From Myxococcales bacterium (GTDB taxonomy: Bacteria > Myxococcota_A > Polyangia > Polyangiales > Houyiibacteriaceae), in NCBI GenBank assembly GCA_012744445.1, contig JAAYBZ010000004.1, positions 1 through 32,972 on the forward strand: a stretch of 32,972 nucleotides of DNA, given 5' to 3'. The notes under the pieces were generated by a model. That model did no database searches. It was not told the origin of the DNA and saw only the letters and a list, made by a program, of their open reading frames with translations. Within the stretch, counting starts at the first letter, position 1. Each line of letters opens with the position of its first letter. This document shows positions 22,526-28,175 of the stretch, piece after piece. A program made the translations under genes and the position numbers.

Positions 22526-22987
22526 ATGTCGTCTTCTTCTCGACTCATGCCTACCATCGCCAAGGCGCGCCGGGCGGCGCCCGTCGCACGTTTCCAAGGC
22601 GCTGCGCTCAGCCGCCACGCCGAAGAAGCCCTGTTCGCGAACGCCGAGGTCCTCCTCGAGGGCGCGACGCAGGTGGTCGGCGGCGTCGAGAGCTTCTTCG
22701 GGAGCGTGATGATGGCGGTGCACTTCGACGCGCTCGCGATGGCGGTCCGCGGTCTCGATACCGAGGAAGCCCGTGAGGAATTCACCCGTTGTGTCGACGG
22801 TTCGGTGCGTGTACGACTCCGCGCCATGCGAATGGCCTCGAATGAAGTGGCGCGTCGCCATCCTGATCGTAACCTCGGGACCGCGATGATCGAGACCCAC
22901 GTACGACGCGTCGGAGACGAGCTCCACATCGACGTCGACGTCGAGGTTCCGTTCGACGTATGCTCGCGCCGAGGCACCGGTGACTGA
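22526..22987 (+). CDS. Unknown protein overlapping a MerR-TPR regulator gene
   Basis: 153 residues from ATG 22526. The same frame stays open upstream to 22211, but that part is antisense to the phosphoesterase gene and is rejected. The first 25 residues are basic and Ser/Ala rich. Residues about 30-80 look helical (LSRHAEEALFANAEVLLEGATQVVGGVESFFGSVMMAVHF); the C-terminal part has many Arg and ends with alternating strands (DELHIDVDVEVPFDV). I do not recognise a family, and no catalytic pattern or membrane segment is clear. Its last eight bases overlap the start of the MerR-TPR gene, so the two are probably co-expressed. Confidence 0.65.
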   Translation: MSSSSRLMPTIAKARRAAPVARFQGAALSRHAEEALFANAEVLLEGATQVVGGVESFFGSVMMAVHFDALAMAVRGLDTEEAREEFTRCVDGSVRVRLRAMRMASNEVARRHPDRNLGTAMIETHVRRVGDELHIDVDVEVPFDVCSRRGTGD

Positions 22988-23975
22988 CGACAAGGACAAC
23001 GTCATCCACGTCTCGTTCAAGGGGGTCGGCGGGCGCATCGAGGCGCCGCGGCCTGCCGTGATCGAAGAAGAGGAGCCCGAACGGAAGGACGATCCGCTCT
23101 CGGATCTCTATTCGATCGGCGAGGTGGCGAAGCTCTTCGACCTCTCCGTGGGGCGCCTTCGATACTGGGATCGCACGGGATTCCTCTCGCCCTCGGCGAC
23201 GCACGGCTCGCGTCGCTACTACAACTTCCAGGACCTCGTCGGCATCCGCGCGGCCAAGGGGCTCATCGAGCGCGGCGTGAAGCTCACCGAGGTCCGCCGC
23301 GCGCTCGAAGCGCTCCGCGACTCACTCCCGAGGGTGATCCGTCCGCTCAGCGAGCTCCGCGTGGTGGCCGAGGGCAGCCGCGTCGTCATCCGCGATCGCG
23401 GCGCCAAGTACGAGCCCATCACCGGGCAGCTCCTCATCGACTTCGAGGTGAATGGCATCGCCGACGACGTGGTGAAGAAGCTCCGCGTCGAGCCTCGCTC
23501 GCGGGATCGCGCCTCGGCCTACGAGTTCTATCTCGAGGGGTGCCGCCTCGACGAGGACGAGGCCACGTTCGATCGCGCGGAGGCCGCGTACAAGCGCGCG
23601 CTCGAGCTCGATCCTTCGCTCGCCAACGCCGTCACCAACCTCGGTAACCTCGCGTATCGTCGCGGGCGCAGCGAGGAGGCGAGGGCGTATTACACGCGAG
23701 CGCTCGAGATCGATCCCGATCAGCCCGAGGCGCTCTACAACCTCGGCTTCCTCGCGCTCGAGCTGGGGAACGCCGAGCGCGCGGTCGAGCTCTTCGAGCG
23801 CGCCATCGCCTCCGATCCCAGCTTCGCCGACGCGCACTTCAACCTCGCGCTCGCGCACGAAGAGCTCGGCGATCCGCGATCGGCCAAGCGGCATTGGCGC
23901 GAGTACCTGAGCCTCGAGCCCACCGGCGCGTGGGCCGAGATCGCGCGGCGTCACCTCGACGCTGCCGAGGGCTGA
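22980..23975 (+). CDS. MerR-type HTH regulator fused to TPR repeats
   Basis: 331 residues from GTG 22980, overlapping the previous gene by eight bases. After an acidic lead, residues about 41-110 are a MerR winged helix-turn-helix: LYSIGEVAKLFDLSVGRLRYWDRTGFLSPS, then SRRYYNFQDLVGIRAAKGLIERGVKLTEVRRAL. A middle segment (about 115-175) is unassigned. The C-terminal 145 residues hold at least three TPR motifs (AEAAYKRALELDPSLANAVTNLG, ARAYYTRALEIDPDQPEALYNLG, AVELFERAIASDPSFADAHFNLA). Classical MerR proteins have a metal or drug sensor there; here a protein-binding scaffold takes its place, so it may respond to a partner protein. The stop codon abuts the stop of the next gene, forming TGATCA. 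Confidence 0.88.
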   Translation: MTDDKDNVIHVSFKGVGGRIEAPRPAVIEEEEPERKDDPLSDLYSIGEVAKLFDLSVGRLRYWDRTGFLSPSATHGSRRYYNFQDLVGIRAAKGLIERGVKLTEVRRALEALRDSLPRVIRPLSELRVVAEGSRVVIRDRGAKYEPITGQLLIDFEVNGIADDVVKKLRVEPRSRDRASAYEFYLEGCRLDEDEATFDRAEAAYKRALELDPSLANAVTNLGNLAYRRGRSEEARAYYTRALEIDPDQPEALYNLGFLALELGNAERAVELFERAIASDPSFADAHFNLALAHEELGDPRSAKRHWREYLSLEPTGAWAEIARRHLDAAEG

Positions 23976-25454
23976 TCAGCGCGCGCGCCGCGGCGGCGCG
24001 TCGTCTTCGAGCTCCTCGACCTCGTCCGGCTCGACGAGCTCTTCGACCTCGTCCGCATCGACGAGCTCTTCGACGTCGTCCGGCTCGACGAGCTCCTCGA
24101 CGTCGTCCGGCTCGACGAGCTCCTCGACGTCGTCCGGCTCGACGAGCTCCTCGACCTCGTCCGGCTCGACGAGCTCCTCGACCTCGCTCGGGTCGACCTC
24201 CTCGGCGGGGCCCATGCCGAGCGCGCGCGCGACCTCGAGGGCACGGCGTTCGTATCGCGGCCCTTCGACGGGATCGGCCGCGAGCGTGCGGAGGACGTCG
24301 AGGAGCGCTTCGGAGGGGCCCGCGCCTTCGAGGAGCGCGGCGAGGGCATGGAGGGGCCTGCGATCGTCCGGCGCGATCTCCGCCCACACGCGGAGGGCCC
24401 TCTCGCCACGCGCGCGGTCGCCGATCTTCTCGACGAGGAGCGTCGCGAGCTGCGCGGCCACGGGGGCCTTCTCCTCGCGGGTGACGAGGGACTTCGAGAG
24501 CTTCTCGAGCGCGGCGACGGCCGCTTCGAGGCGCCCGCCCGACTCGTAGAGCGCCGCGAGCGTCTCGAGGGCGAGGACGCGGAGCGCGAAGTCGGCGTCG
24601 GGGCGCCCCTCGGAGAGCTCGACGAGGCGCCGACAGGCCTTCTCGTCGCCATGCTCGACGAAGGGCGCGAGCACGCGCATCGCCTCCGCGACGCGGCCCT
24701 CGACGTGGAGCGCGTCCGAGAGCCAGAATCGGAGCTCGTCGCTCCGCGGGCCTTCGGGCGCGAGCGCGAGCATGGCGCGTGCGGCGTCGATGGCGCCGGG
24801 GAGGTCGCGGAGCTCTCGTTCGCGGAGGGCGCGCAGCTCTTCGTAGAGGGCGATCTTGACGTCGCGATCCTCCTCGGCGCGCGCCTCACGTTCGAGGAGC
24901 TCGGCGACGGCTTCGAGGCGACCGGCCTCGAGCGCGAGGCGGCGCGCCGCGCGGAGCGCCGGGAGGTGCGTGGGCACGAGCTCGTAGGCCGCGCGGAGGT
25001 GGTGCGCCGCACGCTCGGCGTTCCCCTGCGCGGCCCACGCCTCGCCGAGCTGGTATTCGAGCTCGGCCACCTCCGCTTCGGGCCGGCTCGCGCGGACGAG
25101 CGTGTCGCGGCGGCGCTCGAGGCTACGGATCCACGCCTGGGGATCGGCGGCGAGTCTCCGCGCGAGGAGCTCGCCGGCGAGGACGTGTCCAGGATGGAGC
25201 GTGAGCGCGAGCTCGAGGAGGTCGATGCACCGCGCCGCTTCCCGAGGGAGGTCGGCGAGGCATTGCGCGGCCTCCACGTACGCTTGGCTCGCCTCGATGC
25301 GGTCGATTCGTCGCGCGGCCCATCCCTCGACGAGGTCGGCCGCCGCGAGGCGATCCCCACGTGCGAGGTAGTGGGCCTTGAGGCGCTCGTAGGCGGCGAC
25401 GTCGCCCGGGCTTTCACGGAGCCTGGCCATGAGCTCTCGAGTCGTCGGATCCAT
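23976..25454 (-). CDS. Helical-repeat (TPR-like) protein with an acidic nine-residue repeat tail
   Basis: 492 residues from ATG 25454. Residues 1-415 are almost all alpha-helical and built of degenerate TPR-like pairs (GDVAAYERLKAHYLARGDRLAAADL, AELEYQLGEAWAAQGNAERAAHHLRAAYELVP). No signal peptide or enzyme motif is visible. The tail, about residues 418-485, consists of seven tandem copies of a nine-residue acidic unit related to LVEPDDVEE, then a basic end PPRRAR. Such tails can be flexible spacers or bind basic partners or metal ions. The gene is divergent from pdxH (28 bp apart) and convergent with the MerR-TPR gene. Function unknown. Confidence 0.78.
   Translation of the reverse strand: MDPTTRELMARLRESPGDVAAYERLKAHYLARGDRLAAADLVEGWAARRIDRIEASQAYVEAAQCLADLPREAARCIDLLELALTLHPGHVLAGELLARRLAADPQAWIRSLERRRDTLVRASRPEAEVAELEYQLGEAWAAQGNAERAAHHLRAAYELVPTHLPALRAARRLALEAGRLEAVAELLEREARAEEDRDVKIALYEELRALRERELRDLPGAIDAARAMLALAPEGPRSDELRFWLSDALHVEGRVAEAMRVLAPFVEHGDEKACRRLVELSEGRPDADFALRVLALETLAALYESGGRLEAAVAALEKLSKSLVTREEKAPVAAQLATLLVEKIGDRARGERALRVWAEIAPDDRRPLHALAALLEGAGPSEALLDVLRTLAADPVEGPRYERRALEVARALGMGPAEEVDPSEVEELVEPDEVEELVEPDDVEELVEPDDVEELVEPDDVEELVDADEVEELVEPDEVEELEDDAPPRRAR
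24012..24200. repeat. 27-bp in-frame tandem repeat, six close copies plus one degenerate
   Basis: Units begin at 24012, 24039, 24066, 24093, 24120 and 24147, with a diverged seventh at 24174. The period of 27 bp codes the nine-residue acidic unit of the minus-strand protein. Copies 4 and 5 are identical at base level, which suggests recent slippage or unequal exchange and possible length variation between strains. Confidence 0.92.
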
Positions 25455-25482
25455 GCGCGTGGGCTAGGCTAACACTCTCCGA

Positions 25483-26070
25483 ATGACCGAGAAACGACAG
25501 GATCCGATCGCGCTCTATCTCGAGGAATATGCCGCCGCGCACCATGGCGCGTCGTTCGAGCCGTCGCGGGCCGCGTTCGCGACGGCGACGCGATCGGGCG
25601 CCCCGAGCGTTCGCTTCGTGCTCGTGAAGATCGTCGACGAGCGTGGCTTCCGCATCTTCACGAACTACGAGAGCCGGAAGGCGCGCGAGCTCGACGAGAA
25701 CCCGCACGCGAGCCTCGCCTTCCATTGGGAACAGACGGGCACGCAGGTGCGCATCGACGGCGTGTGCGAGCGCCTCTCGGCCGAAGAGTCGGACGCCTAC
25801 TTCGCGTCGCGTCCGCGCGGATCGCAGCTCGGAGCGTGGGCCTCACCGCAGAGCCAGCCGATCGACGATCGCGCGGTGCTCACGCGGCGGCTCGCCGAGA
25901 TCGAGGCGCGCTTCGAGGGAAGGCCCGTGGAGCGACCGCCCTTCTGGGGTGGTTATCTCCTGGTGCCGTCGCGCATCGAGTTCTGGAAGGATCGGGAGAG
26001 CCGGCTGCACGAGCGGCGCCTCTTCGAGCGCGTCTCCGGCGGGTGGCGCGAGTCCATGCTCGCGCCCTGA
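25483..26070 (+). CDS. pdxH: Pyridoxamine 5'-phosphate oxidase
   Basis: 195 residues from ATG 25483. It oxidises PNP or PMP to pyridoxal phosphate using FMN and oxygen. Seen: DPIALYLEEYAAAH, RFVLVKIVDERGFRIFTNYESRKARELDENPHASLAFHW (FMN-binding core), QVRIDGVCERL, SRPRGSQLGAWASPQS, and the C-terminal PPFWGGYLLVPSRIEFWKDRESRLHERRLF with its substrate-binding Arg-Leu-His. This is a complete PdxH at the short end of the family (about 195-220 residues). No strong promoter is visible; TAGGCT lies 12 bases upstream. A large hairpin spans the stop codon. Confidence 0.96.
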   Translation: MTEKRQDPIALYLEEYAAAHHGASFEPSRAAFATATRSGAPSVRFVLVKIVDERGFRIFTNYESRKARELDENPHASLAFHWEQTGTQVRIDGVCERLSAEESDAYFASRPRGSQLGAWASPQSQPIDDRAVLTRRLAEIEARFEGRPVERPPFWGGYLLVPSRIEFWKDRESRLHERRLFERVSGGWRESMLAP

Positions 26071-26096
26071 TCACGCCTCCACGTGGATCGGGCGCG
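26061..26096 (+). terminator. Strong hairpin spanning the pdxH stop codon
   Basis: CGCGCCC (26061-26067) pairs with GGGCGCG (26090-26096), and GATC (26069-26072) pairs with GATC (26086-26089), an 11-bp stem with one bulged T. The loop overlaps the 10-bp palindrome TCCACGTGGA (26078-26087). No U-tract follows, so it is terminator-like but may instead protect the 3' end. Confidence 0.45.
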
Positions 26097-26163
26097 ACCT
26101 CGTCGTGCTCGCGGCGTCATCCTCACGTTCGCCCCATCGGGGAGGATCACCCGTGAGGGGGGG

Positions 26164-26191
26164 TTGACTGGAAATACGGTCCATTTATCGT
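26164..26191 (+). promoter_or_regulatory. Putative promoter of the cold-shock gene
   Basis: TTGACT (26164-26169; five of six), 16-bp spacer, TATCGT (26186-26191; four of six). It leaves a leader of about 65 nt before the ATG at 26263. Cold-shock genes often have structured leaders that control translation; no specific structure was resolved here. Confidence 0.48.
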
Positions 26192-26262
26192 TTGGCGTCG
26201 AAGTCCGAGGGAGGGCTTCTCGTCGGCTCCGTTGGGGGGGCTTTGTCGATGAGGAGGACGCT

Positions 26263-26484
26263 ATGGAAAGCGGCACCGTGAAGTGGTTCAACAACGCCAA
26301 GGGGTGGGGCTTCATCAGCCGTGGCGATGGGTCCGACGTCTTCGTGCACTACAGCAACATCGAAGGCGAGGGTTACCGCACGCTTCGGCAGGGAGACCCG
26401 GTCGTCTTCGAGTGCAAGGACGGGCCTCGCGGGCGTTTCGCCGAGCTCGTGCGCCCGTGCGATCCGCAGAACGCTTCGGCCTGA
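26263..26484 (+). CDS. Cold-shock domain protein (CspA family)
   Basis: 73 residues from ATG 26263, preceded by GAGGAG at 26251-26256. This is a single five-stranded cold-shock domain that binds single-stranded RNA or DNA and can melt RNA structures. It opens ESGTVKWFNNAKGWGFISRGDG: the RNP1-like motif is KGWGFI where most have K-G-F/Y-GFI. RNP2-like DVFVHYSNIEGEGYRTL follows, with Tyr in place of the usual Phe. The size is standard. Whether it is induced by cold cannot be told; many members act as general RNA chaperones. It converges with an unknown gene whose stop lies 22 bp away. Confidence 0.93.
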   Translation: MESGTVKWFNNAKGWGFISRGDGSDVFVHYSNIEGEGYRTLRQGDPVVFECKDGPRGRFAELVRPCDPQNASA

Positions 26485-26496
26485 GGCGCCGTCCAC

Positions 26497-26519
26497 GGGC
26501 GCGCCTTCAGGAGGCGCCC
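26497..26519. terminator. Possible bidirectional hairpin between convergent genes
   Basis: GGGCG (26497-26501) and CCT (26504-26506) pair with AGG (26512-26514) and CGCCC (26515-26519), leaving a two-base bulge. It lies between the cold-shock stop and the antiparallel gene and overlaps the latter's stop. No T-run is present on either strand, so the call is weak. Confidence 0.27.
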
Positions 26520-26968
26520 AGCGTCTTCTCGAGCTCGAGCGCCCAGCGGATCGCTTCGAGGAGCTTCGAGAGCTCGTCGACGACCAGGCCGTAGTCGACG
26601 CCATGCGAGACGTCGAGCACGCGGCTCGGATCGCTCGGGTCGCGGAGCTCGGTGCTCGCGACGTCCACCTCGCGGAAACCGCGAGCGAGGGCGTCGCGCC
26701 CAAGGGTCTCCCGGATGACGGTGACGAGCTCGTCCCGCGAGCTCGTCGGGTGCTCCGCTTGTGACGCGGCGATCGTGAACCGGAGATCGTAGCCGGTGTC
26801 CGTCGCGCGTACGCGGATGGCCGAGTCCATCATGTGATGGCGGACGCGCTCGGCGATGCGCAGCTCGTCGGCTCCTACTTCGAAGATCTCGATGCCGGCG
26901 CGCTCGAGCTGTTGCGCGAGCTCGGCGAGCTTCGAAGACGACGTCGACGAGGGGTCTTTGTGAAGCAT
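26507..26968 (-). CDS. Hypothetical protein, mixed helical and strand
   Basis: 153 residues from ATG 26968, which has TTAGGT just upstream; the frame is open to 27067 and an ATG exists at 27034, but that extension reads like intergenic sequence. The N-terminus is helical (SSKLAELAQQLERAGIEIFEVGADELRIAERVRHHMMDSAIRV) and contains a strand-like DTGYDLRFTIAAS. The C-terminus ends in helices (LVVDELSKLLEAIRWALELEK). There is no signal peptide or membrane segment. I do not recognise the family. It converges with the cold-shock gene and is divergent from panD. Confidence 0.65.
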   Translation of the reverse strand: MLHKDPSSTSSSKLAELAQQLERAGIEIFEVGADELRIAERVRHHMMDSAIRVRATDTGYDLRFTIAASQAEHPTSSRDELVTVIRETLGRDALARGFREVDVASTELRDPSDPSRVLDVSHGVDYGLVVDELSKLLEAIRWALELEKTLGAS

Positions 26969-26993
26969 CGTACCTAACGCTTGCGACCTGCGT

Positions 26994-27007
26994 CCTCGGG
27001 GCCGAGG
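26994..27007. repeat. Inverted repeat CCTCGG-N2-CCGAGG between divergent genes
   Basis: Perfect 6-bp arms (26994-26999 and 27002-27007) around GG, upstream of the minus-strand gene that starts at 26968. A weak minus-strand promoter-like pair (TTGCGC at 27042-27037, TAGCTT at 27020-27015) would place transcription start on this element, so an operator is possible. Confidence 0.33.
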
Positions 27008-27088
27008 AGGGGAAAAGCTAGCATCGGGGTCCATCCGCGCAAATGTAGCGACAGCCACCACAGGCACGATTTCTCAATGAAATTCGTC

Positions 27089-27117
27089 TTGCGGCGAAAA
27101 GGGCCCGGCGCTAGATT
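27089..27117 (+). promoter_or_regulatory. Putative panD promoter
   Basis: TTGCGG (27089-27094; three matches), 17-bp spacer, TAGATT (27112-27117; four matches). It would give a leader of about 45 nt with GAGAGG placed six bases before the panD ATG. The location and spacing are good, the -35 weak. Confidence 0.42.
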
Positions 27118-27170
27118 CTCGGGCGTTCGGGTGTACCCGTCGAGGGACGCTACGGAGTCGAGAGGTCACA

Positions 27171-27572
27171 ATGCGCCGACGGATGTTTCTCGGGAAGATC
27201 CACCGAGCGACCATCACGCATGCCGATTTGGACTACGAAGGCAGCGTGACGATCGATGAAGAGCTCATGGAAGCCGCGGGCATCCTCGAGCACGAAGAAG
27301 TTCACATCTGGAATGTGACCAACGGCAATCGACTCGCGACCTATGCGCTCCGCGGACCCCGTGGCTCTCGCGTGATCTGCGTGAACGGCGCGGCCGCCCA
27401 CCACATGAAGCCGGGCGACGTGGCCATCATCGCGAGCTTCGGCGAGATGACCGACGAAGAGGCGCGCAGCCACAAGCCCAGGGTCGTCCTCGTCGACGCG
27501 CAGAACAACCCGGTCGATTGTGGCCCCGAGCGTCCTGGGCCGCAGATGCCGCGGCGCGTGGCGGTCAACTGA
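27171..27572 (+). CDS. panD: Aspartate 1-decarboxylase proenzyme
   Basis: 133 residues from ATG 27171, with GAGAGG upstream. PanD makes beta-alanine for pantothenate and coenzyme A. It cleaves itself between Gly24 and Ser25 ([12 protein letters not shown]) to form the pyruvoyl cofactor on the new Ser25 end, exactly the standard position. Other family marks are [32 protein letters not shown] and [22 protein letters not shown]. The C-terminal 15 residues (Pro and Arg rich) extend slightly beyond the E. coli protein. panB and panC are not adjacent. A tRNA gene follows 38 bp downstream and may share the transcript. Confidence 0.96.
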   Translation: MRRRMFLGKIHRATITHADLDYEGSVTIDEELMEAAGILEHEEVHIWNVTNGNRLATYALRGPRGSRVICVNGAAAHHMKPGDVAIIASFGEMTDEEARSHKPRVVLVDAQNNPVDCGPERPGPQMPRRVAVN

Positions 27573-27610
27573 TTCTCGCGGCGCTGGCCATCCTTGGCCT
27601 CACGTTCCGC

Positions 27611-27698
27611 GCCGGGATGGCGGAATTGGCAGACGCAGGCGACTTAAAATCGCTCGTGGTGACCCCACATGCGGGTTCGAGTCCCGCTCCCGGCACCA
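27611..27698 (+). tRNA. tRNA-Leu (anticodon UAA)
   Basis: The acceptor stem GCCGGGA (27611-27617) pairs with TCCCGGC (27688-27694), followed by A and an encoded CCA (27696-27698). The D arm contains GGCGGAATTGGCAGACGC, the anticodon stem GGCGA/TCGCT encloses loop CTTAAAA, giving anticodon TAA, and a long variable arm (GTGG...CCAC) and the T loop GGTTCGAGTCC follow. This is a class II leucine tRNA reading UUA and UUG, codons that are rare in this GC-rich genome. Confidence 0.96.
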
Positions 27699-27746
27699 GG
27701 CCTGAGTAAGACGCTCCGGGAGCGAGGCAAAGGGTCTTGTCAGGCC
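27699..27746. terminator. Large hairpin between the tRNA and the convergent small gene
   Basis: GGCCTGA (27699-27705) pairs with TCAGGCC (27740-27746), AAGAC (27708-27712) with GTCTT (27734-27738), and an inner CGCTC/GAGCG forms a stem-loop. It starts right after the tRNA CCA and includes the stop codon of the minus-strand gene. No U-run is seen; it may end or trim both transcripts. Confidence 0.5.
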
Positions 27747-27985
27747 GCCGCGGTGCTCGAGCGCTCGCTGCTGGCGCCCGCTTCGACGAAGCGATTGCGC
27801 TCCTCGGTGACGATCTGGAGGAGCTCGCGCTGCTCGAAGATCCCGGCGTCCAGGAGGGCCGCCATGAAGCCGTCGGTGTAGCCGTGGGCTCGGGCGAGCT
27901 TGCTGTAATTCCCGCCCGCGAAGCGGCTCTCCATGTTGTCGCGGAGCAGGCCACGAAGCGTCTCGACGAGTTGCAGTTTGTTCAT
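27740..27985 (-). CDS. Small hypothetical helical protein
   Basis: 81 residues from ATG 27985, chosen because GGAGG lies six bases upstream; the frame is open to 28162, but that extension is terminator and intergenic sequence. The protein starts MNKLQLVETLRGLLRDNMES and then reads FAGGNYSKLARAHGYTDGFMAALLDAGIFEQRELLQIVTEERNRFVE, which looks like three to four amphipathic helices; the last 12 residues are Ser/Ala rich. No known family is recognised. A good ribosome site, a plausible promoter and flanking hairpins on both sides make it an isolated one-gene unit. Confidence 0.7.
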   Translation of the reverse strand: MNKLQLVETLRGLLRDNMESRFAGGNYSKLARAHGYTDGFMAALLDAGIFEQRELLQIVTEERNRFVEAGASSERSSTAAA

Positions 27986-28021
27986 GGGGTCCTCCAGGGG
28001 CGGCGCGAGGCCGTGACTCCC

Positions 28022-28050
28022 ATTTGCCGCAGTCGAGGGATCGCCGTCAA
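28022..28050 (-). promoter_or_regulatory. Possible promoter for the 81-residue gene
   Basis: On the minus strand TTGACG (28050-28045; five of six) is followed after 17 bp by GCAAAT (28027-28022; three of six). Transcription would start about 30 bases before the ribosome site. The -10 match is poor. Confidence 0.33.
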
Positions 28051-28062
28051 AAAATCGGGCGA

Positions 28063-28091
28063 CGGAACGAAGAGGGCCGCGCGAGGCGGCC
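28063..28091 (-). terminator. Second terminator-like hairpin (copy of the one at 28118)
   Basis: GGCCGC (28075-28080) and GCGGCC (28086-28091) form a 6-bp stem around GCGAG. On the minus strand CTCTTCGTTCC follows. The sequence 28061-28091 repeats 28116-28147 closely, so this is a diverged duplicate; its U-tract is weaker. Confidence 0.4.
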
Positions 28092-28117
28092 GCGTCCACC
28101 GTCGAAGCAGCGGGTGA

Positions 28118-28148
28118 CGGAACGAAAACGGGCCGCGCGAGGCGGCCC
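28118..28148 (-). terminator. Intrinsic terminator of the cysteine-rich lipoprotein gene
   Basis: GGGCCGC (28130-28136) and GCGGCCC (28142-28148) form a perfect 7-bp stem around GCGAG. On the minus strand the stem is followed by GTTTTCGTT, a usable U-tract. It lies 28 bases past the stop at 28176. Confidence 0.7.
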
Positions 28149-28175
28149 ATTCTCCGTTTCAATCCTCAGCCGAGA

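Noticed and set aside
24012..24200. Regular repeats that could suggest a CRISPR array
   Set aside because: The 27-bp units are contiguous without spacers and are in frame within a coding gene; no cas genes are present.
27518..27709. Short open frames crossing the tRNA
   Set aside because: They overlap panD and the complete tRNA-Leu structure and have no independent support.
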